Source: Diphasiastrum complanatum (taxonomy: Eukaryota > Streptophyta > Lycopodiopsida > Lycopodiales > Lycopodiaceae). From it: a DNA stretch of 64,000 nucleotides. A program made the translations under genes and the position numbers. Every line of letters starts with the position of its first letter. The first letter of the stretch is position 1. Of this stretch, positions 58,932-64,000 are shown piece by piece. The DNA lies in contig CM055096.1 in the NCBI GenBank assembly GCA_029204225.1, positions 67,926,370-67,990,369 of the forward strand, written 5' to 3'. The notes under the pieces were generated by a model that did no database searches, had not been told where the DNA came from, and worked only from the letters and a program-made list of their open reading frames with translations.

Positions 58932-58950
58932 AGCTGATATTGATGAGTAG

Positions 58951-60018
58951 AGTTCATGATTGTAGTTGTAGAGTCCTGGTTACAATATTTGTCGCCATAA
59001 TTATTGGACTTGTAATGTATATCAATTTAGTGAGTGTTGGCAGATTCTGAATATGCAACAAGGCCAAATTTGGCTCCAAAAGACGTGTAATTCCTTTTGT
59101 AAATCCAGTTGTAAATCCAGCTTGGCAATTTTGTAGAAAGCCGACTTTCTGTATGCTAGGGTGTGGGCATGTCACCCTATTATAGGTAAATCATATTCCA
59201 TGGCATGTGTATTGCAAGACCATGAGGAATCATGATGTAGAAAGTTTAACGGCTTTTAGAAATTCTAAAGGTTGAAAATAGTTTCTAATTCTCACCTTTT
59301 AGAATATTGAAATAGTAAATCACTAGTCGAAAATGTTAAACTTCTACAAATTTGTCTAGAATTGCACCGAAGTTGTGCATCTTTTGTTAATTATAAATAC
59401 GAACTACTTTTAGTGGCAAATGACACATTGTGATTAAATTTCTATGAGAGTTCTTATAATCAGCAGCTTGTTCAAAGTAATATGTGATTCAGTGATGTTT
59501 ATGTTTCTTTTAAATATCAAATTATGTTTATGTTTCTTTTAAAATTCTATATCAATGTTTATGTTTAAAAGTTGTCTATGTTATTCAGATCGACACTAAT
59601 TTTGGACAATTATATTAGGTGCTCATAGCTATTGGACAAAAGCATCAATAAATTCTAGAAACTAAATTGTGACTTGTTGATCAAATTTGTCTTATTTGAT
59701 GATAGTTGTATTGAAATGAGATTCAAACTTGAGAAAGTTCCACTTCAAGAATTAGTAAGTTTTTATTGTTTTTTTTATTTGGCTCTTTTGGTACCATATG
59801 TAAAAAATAGTCCTAAATAAATCAAAAGTCCAAAATTAATTGAGACAATGTTCATTATCAGAGGATGATATAATGTCCTCTATGCCTCCAGATCTCATGT
59901 CAGCCAGATCAACTCTTGGCTCCATTGAATGTTTTCCAGCCTATCCAACTGGCTTGGCTATCCTTCGACCAACAGAAATTTCGTCTTCAGGGTGACTTTG
60001 TTTTAATGTAACTTTTCG
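58951..60018. other. Spacer
   Basis: No gene recognised. A short duplicated phrase (ATTATGTTTATGTTTCTTTTAAA-type, here summarised) lies near 59495-59545. Confidence 0.5.
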
Positions 60019-60632
60019 TCATGCTTGTTTTCTACCTCTAGATAGAGTTGGAGCTGAGGATGGTGCCGGTTCTGTCTCAGAGAATAATACCAATTCTGTT
60101 TTGGCCAGCTCGCTAACTACAGCCGTGGCAATTTCAGTTGTCTCCATCATTGTTTCTTCACGTTCCCGCATCATTTCATGCAAGTTGTGCAGAGCAATCA
60201 TCCCATCGAGTAAATTTCCATGATATTTACGCAATGCACTAGGTGAGTCATGAATTTCGGGTGCCTCCGTATAATGCACTGTATCCGAGCAAGATAGAAC
60301 AAAATGGCATTCTTCACCATTAGAACCTCGGGTCATAAATTCAACCCTTTCAATCAGCATGGTTTCAAGCATTATAATTGCCCGGACCACATCTATAGTT
60401 TCAACATCTTCCATCGAAAAATCAGGCTCACCAACAGATACTTTGGAGACAACAACGAAGACTTTCACGTACTGCCCGTTGGAACTAGGCTTATGAATAA
60501 TTTTCCATGCCTTTGTAAAGAAAATTGGATTCGCATCACCAACATGCATGAGGACAGTCTCTTCTGCTGCGTAGAAAGCCTGCACACGCTCATCATATAA
60601 ACAACATTCGTATGAGGAGACGACAACATCAA

Positions 60633-60640
<8 letters not shown>
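60019..60640 (-). CDS. Unrecognised ORF of about 200 codons
   Basis: The minus-strand frame is open from a TAA near 60640 to the stop at 60019. No ATG occurs at its beginning; the first in-frame Met is in [14 protein letters not shown], so it may be an internal or 3' exon. It contains [30 protein letters not shown], an acidic [13 protein letters not shown] and a Met/Glu-rich helix ([20 protein letters not shown]), and ends SRGRKQA. I recognise no family. An AT microsatellite abuts its upstream side. It could belong to a transposon or a host gene. Confidence 0.35.
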
Positions 60641-60824
<184 letters not shown>

Positions 60825-61033
60825 TATTTTAGAGAGAGAGTGTAAGGGTTGCCGTTAAAAAATTAACCCTGTGTCGTCAAAAATGTCACACTCTGCCTGC
60901 AAAAAATGTCAAGCTATTGCAACAAAGTAAAAAGTTAAAAAACGTTTTTATAAAAATCGTAAAAAAAAAACAACACATACATACCATTTTTTTTTACAGA
61001 CACAGATTTCAATTTTTTTTTTCCCAAGACCCC

Positions 61034-61058
61034 GCACACACACACACACACACACACA

Positions 61059-61140
<82 letters not shown>

Positions 61141-61152
61141 CTCTCTCTCTCT
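61034..61152. repeat. Compound (CA)n(CT)n microsatellite
   Basis: About 28 bp of CA followed by about 90 bp of CT with one CGGT interruption near 61138. Confidence 0.95.
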
Positions 61153-61275
61153 AATGCATACTGCCTGTGGTGTTGCTGGAATGCAATAGTACCAACAGAT
61201 GTATCTGTACGAGTAATTAATGGGATGCATCCCAAAGAGCATATCTACCACAAGCTATTTGCATAGTGCTGAACT

Positions 61276-61905
61276 ATGGAGACCACCAATGCAGGATTAT
61301 CTAAACTAAAAAAGTTCCCTAATGAAACAATCCAAGACTACACCTATCGAATCATCCAATTAGTGAAGGATTGTAATCCACTGATTCCTGAACGGATCGT
61401 CATGGCAAAATACTATGCTGGACTGCCCAAAAGGATCAGATCTGGTATGGCAGAATTAGCATCCTATGTGTCACCTATACAACTTTGTAAGGATCCTGCA
61501 ATAATGGAAATCTCCAAAGGGATGAGGGATTTTTCCTATCGCTCTGATGAATCATCAGAGAAGCAAAGGTCAACAACGAACGTTGATTCAACAAGAATGG
61601 GAACCTTTGGGAGGCAACAAAGTGCAGCAAAGTCAAGAAGATCAAGTGCAGCGGAAGACCAAGAACCTTGTACTTCAAGTTCAGGCCGTCATCAAGCTTA
61701 TGCTCACACAGTCAATTTTTTTGAAAAGGACGAATGTACCTTCTACTTTGGAGATCATCCAAGTACCAAGTGTCCAATCAAGAATATGCGCTTATTAAAA
61801 GGACAAAATGAAGAGCAACAAGTTCGTCGACGACAAGATCTAGCGGTTCAATGGTCAGAAGCAGAATCAAGCCAACAAGGAGCTCATCCAAAGGATGCAT
61901 GTTAG
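61276..61905 (+). CDS. Gag-like ORF with degenerate zinc knuckle
   Basis: A 209-codon frame. The N-terminal half (FPNETIQDYTYRIIQLVKDC, then AKYYAGLPKRIRSGMAEL) has the pattern of a retrotransposon gag capsid tail. A basic, Ser/Gln-rich linker follows, and then CTFYFGDHPSTKC, which resembles a CCHC knuckle with the second Cys replaced by Tyr. No pol follows; the next 200 bp hold only a small frame that runs into the LTR at 62108. It is probably the remnant of an otherwise lost element interrupted by that LTR element. Confidence 0.55.
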   Translation: METTNAGLSKLKKFPNETIQDYTYRIIQLVKDCNPLIPERIVMAKYYAGLPKRIRSGMAELASYVSPIQLCKDPAIMEISKGMRDFSYRSDESSEKQRSTTNVDSTRMGTFGRQQSAAKSRRSSAAEDQEPCTSSSGRHQAYAHTVNFFEKDECTFYFGDHPSTKCPIKNMRLLKGQNEEQQVRRRQDLAVQWSEAESSQQGAHPKDAC

Positions 61906-62107
61906 ATAAACCCACCTAAATCACGAGCTTCTTCAACAACTAGTGGCAATGATAGAAGCTTTGGTTATATCCTCTTGCATGTCACCAAACTCAATGGAGG
62001 ACCATAACAGCCTACCGGTCTACTTTGTGGAAGATCCTAAGGGGAATCTATTACCAGTGTATGCCTATCAACTTAGAGGCGATGGTGTATTGCACTCGGT
62101 ACACACA

Positions 62108-62583
62108 ATAGTTAGAAATCAGAGTTAATCTGATATACATTTTATGTAAGCTCTAAATGTGATGATATAATTGGTGTACAGTTTATTTGGTTTACTATAT
62201 ATGGTTGTGTTCGGGACGTGACCCGTTAGGATATATTGGTCGGGCACTGATCCCTTAGACGGCTACTTGGGTTAGCCGGGTAGCCACACATAGGAAGAAT
62301 TAGCCTGTACAGAGTTATTTACAGTACTTGCTATACTTGGGGGCATGTTCCAAGTTTGTCAGTCGAATTTGGCCATATTGGGCCCGACCTTAGTTTGACA
62401 GGTGGTAGGCCAATTTTAGGACACCTGTCTTTTTCATGTAGCTTGTGAATACTCTATTTGTATAGTGTTTCTTTGTAATCTACTAACTTTTGTTGTGCCA
62501 TCTTTGAGAGCTTGTGAGGAGTGGCTATGGTGATTGTGTGATGTGATCTGCATATTGCACTAGATCCTAACAGAATTTCAACT
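62108..62583 (+). repeat. 5' LTR of a second AGTT...AACT element
   Basis: A 476-bp LTR in plus orientation, from AGTTAGAAATCAG to GAATTTCAACT, clearly homologous to the 470-bp LTRs at 45 and 50 kb. The perfect primer site follows with no gap, which confirms the inner edge and the AACT end. Confidence 0.85.
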
Positions 62584-62595
62584 TGGTATCAGAGC
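62584..62595 (+). other. Primer-binding site (tRNA-iMet, perfect)
   Basis: TGGTATCAGAGC directly after the LTR. Confidence 0.85.
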
Positions 62596-64000
62596 TACAG
62601 GGTGATGCAGGTATGCGCGATCCGGTGGAGCTATGAGATAGCGTCTTTCACCAGGAAAAATAGCATTCAGAGCATCTAAGGAGAGAGGACTCCATACGGG
62701 GTATAGGTAGTCCGGATGGCAGGAGACAACAAAGTCTATTAAAATCTTAATGACATCAAAAGTAGGGTAAAATCCTAGGGTTTATGAGAACAAGGCTTTA
62801 CAAGTTTTAGGCTTTGAAAAATCATAAGAATGAAAAAAGCCATCAACTCTAAATAAGGCAAGACTTCACATTGCATAATGCCAAATCATTTGTTGACTTT
62901 GTTGGCCTTTCAGACCAAGATACTCTACCTCAGATCAGATCTTCATTTTGACATGCATTATTGAGGAGGCACGACATCCGAGACAGAGACTTTACTGCTG
63001 CTTTGTGGACTTCCGCAAAGCTTTTGACTCTGTTCCGAAACATCTCCTTTTCCTTCGATCGGAGCTTCGGGAACGATCGTCGTAGGTGGATTCCGGGGAG
63101 AATTCACGGAAAATCTTGCAGTTTTGGTGGTTTCGGGGAAATCATCGGTGTTGGCTTCATGATTCACTGTGTGGACAGCCGTTTGGCGCAACGGGGCTTG
63201 CAGAGGATTTGCAAAGAGCAGTGACAGAGAGCCATAACAATTTACAGGGTCAAATTTGGTTGAAAACAGAGAAAATTTGAAAATTTCCAGTTTTGTGGGG
63301 TGTTGACGAATTTCTGGAAAAATCAGTTTGTTTGCAGTCGATACCGCACCAATTGTCAAACTGTAAATTGCATCAGATGCCTTGAGGTAGGGCGACCTCT
63401 ATGAGACGGGTAGCTGCAAGAAAGATCTCAGAGTGAGATTGGAAAATGCCCAAGTTATTTTTTCTTCTTCTCATGGCTAGGGTTTTTGATGGAAAAATTC
63501 TGGATCTTGGTCTGTAGGTAGACTTTTTGGGAGCTGTAAATGGCTACAGCTGGGTGCCCCAGCTAGGTAAAGATGCCTGCAAAAGGCCGTGGCACGCCGT
63601 GTAGCCAACATTGAGCTGGATCAGATTGTATCTGGCAGCCATAGCTTTGCAAACATGAGAGAGAAAGGAAGAAAGGTTGGGAAGAAGGCCGTGGAGAGGT
63701 TGCGGGACCTCGCGCGCGCCCAGTCGTGCGAATGCCATCGTGTATAGAAGTGCGTAGCGGCTGCATGAGAGTGTTTCGGTGCACAGAAATGTGTGTGGCC
63801 ACTTGATCTCCAAGTCTTCTAATCAACGGTGAAGATCGAGTGTGGAGAGACAAATGTAGGCCGCAGGATCAAGGAACACCCTTGGATGGGTTTGAAGAGA
63901 GCCCTGAAAGGGCTGAAGGCCAGTCCTTGAAAATTCTTCATTAAAAATTTTCACATTGAAATGTGAATTTGGACCCGAAGGGTAGAAATGCCATTTCTTC
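62596..64000 (+). mobile_element. Leader of the second AGTT...AACT element, cut by the window edge
   Basis: Non-coding so far. Segments such as TCTCCATACGGGGTATA, and the last 60 bp (with ATTTGGACCCGAAGGG), match the reverse complement of 50060-50090 and 49560-49610, so it is the same family in the opposite orientation. Whether this copy encodes gag-pol lies outside the window. Confidence 0.75.

Larger units (their letters stand above)
57484..58950 (+). pseudogene. DUF7869-like DDE transposase/integrase-like gene, disrupted
   Basis: Protein-like sequence passes from frame 57484-57695 by a frameshift into the frame of 57539-57982, which has CCSKLCIRKITYKECEDLRL and FKPTLDGKAVCIKAYQNLLGI, the Cys-containing N-terminal pattern of DUF7869 proteins. 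One TAA (57980) and a 29-bp tandem duplication (58144-58201) interrupt it before the last frame. That frame has HLIIDGMDQ (first Asp), IQADNCWRENKNKF (second Asp) and VGHTHEDIDQVFS (Asp/Glu cluster), the pattern of an RNase H-fold nuclease. The function is unproven; a mobile-element origin is inferred. The last 20-odd residues (VNMINVAWLSAE onward) come from a gypsy linker domain rather than the DUF7869 family. Confidence 0.65.

Noticed and set aside
61009-61251. RE-repeat ORFs
   Set aside because: Products of the CA/CT compound microsatellite.

Overview
This is a nuclear genome window from a land plant. The evidence is GT-AG introns, a JASON-family gene, a plant-type monoacylglycerol lipase/caffeoylshikimate esterase gene, Ty1/copia and Ty3/gypsy LTR retrotransposons with plant tRNA primer sites, and long CT, AT, GT and CA microsatellites. 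The two element-borne families between 44 and 59 kb (a WRKY/GCM-like zinc-ribbon transposase and a DUF7869-like DDE protein), plus the high repeat density, suggest a large repeat-rich genome. I lean towards a fern or other non-seed plant, but the sequence does not prove this.

Layout. 1-5.2 kb: relict copia LTRs and the tail of a copia RNase H gene. 5.3-13.5 kb: a decayed minus-strand Ty3/gypsy (Tat/Athila-like) element with integrase, RNase H, RT, protease, gag, a repeat-filled leader, a tRNA-Asp-type primer site and a 5' LTR; its 3' LTR is missing. 14.6-24.7 kb: a multi-exon JASON-like gene (7 coding exons, 847 codons by my model) with retroelement debris in its 4-kb first coding intron. 24.7-34.1 kb: AT-rich spacer, then a pile-up of broken elements: a copia tail, a plus-strand copia gag-pol carrying 11 in-frame stops, a truncated gypsy 5' end with LTR, and a minus-strand copia fragment with LTR. 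34-40.6 kb: spacer with minisatellites. 40.9-42.2 kb: an intact single-exon lipase/esterase gene preceded by six exact-length 45-bp repeats.

44.3-51.3 kb: a minus-strand transposase-like gene split by a 5.66-kb non-autonomous LTR element. That element has 5-bp target duplications and unusual AGTT...AACT LTR ends. 52-54 kb: tandem repeats and small ORFs. 54.8-58.95 kb: a plus-strand DUF7869-like DDE transposase/integrase-like locus. It is disabled by one stop, a frameshift and a 29-bp tandem duplication, and its C-terminus is fused to a piece of the same gypsy linker domain seen at 8.7 kb. 60-62.1 kb: an unrecognised ORF, microsatellites and a gag-like ORF. 62.1-64 kb: the 5' end of a second copy of the AGTT...AACT element, running off the window.

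Only two host genes look functional: the JASON-like gene (meiosis and cell division) and the lipase/esterase gene (lipid or phenylpropanoid metabolism). They show no operon-like or pathway link. The most novel material is the chimeric DUF7869-like locus and the non-canonical-ended LTR family. All coordinates and alignments were made by eye.
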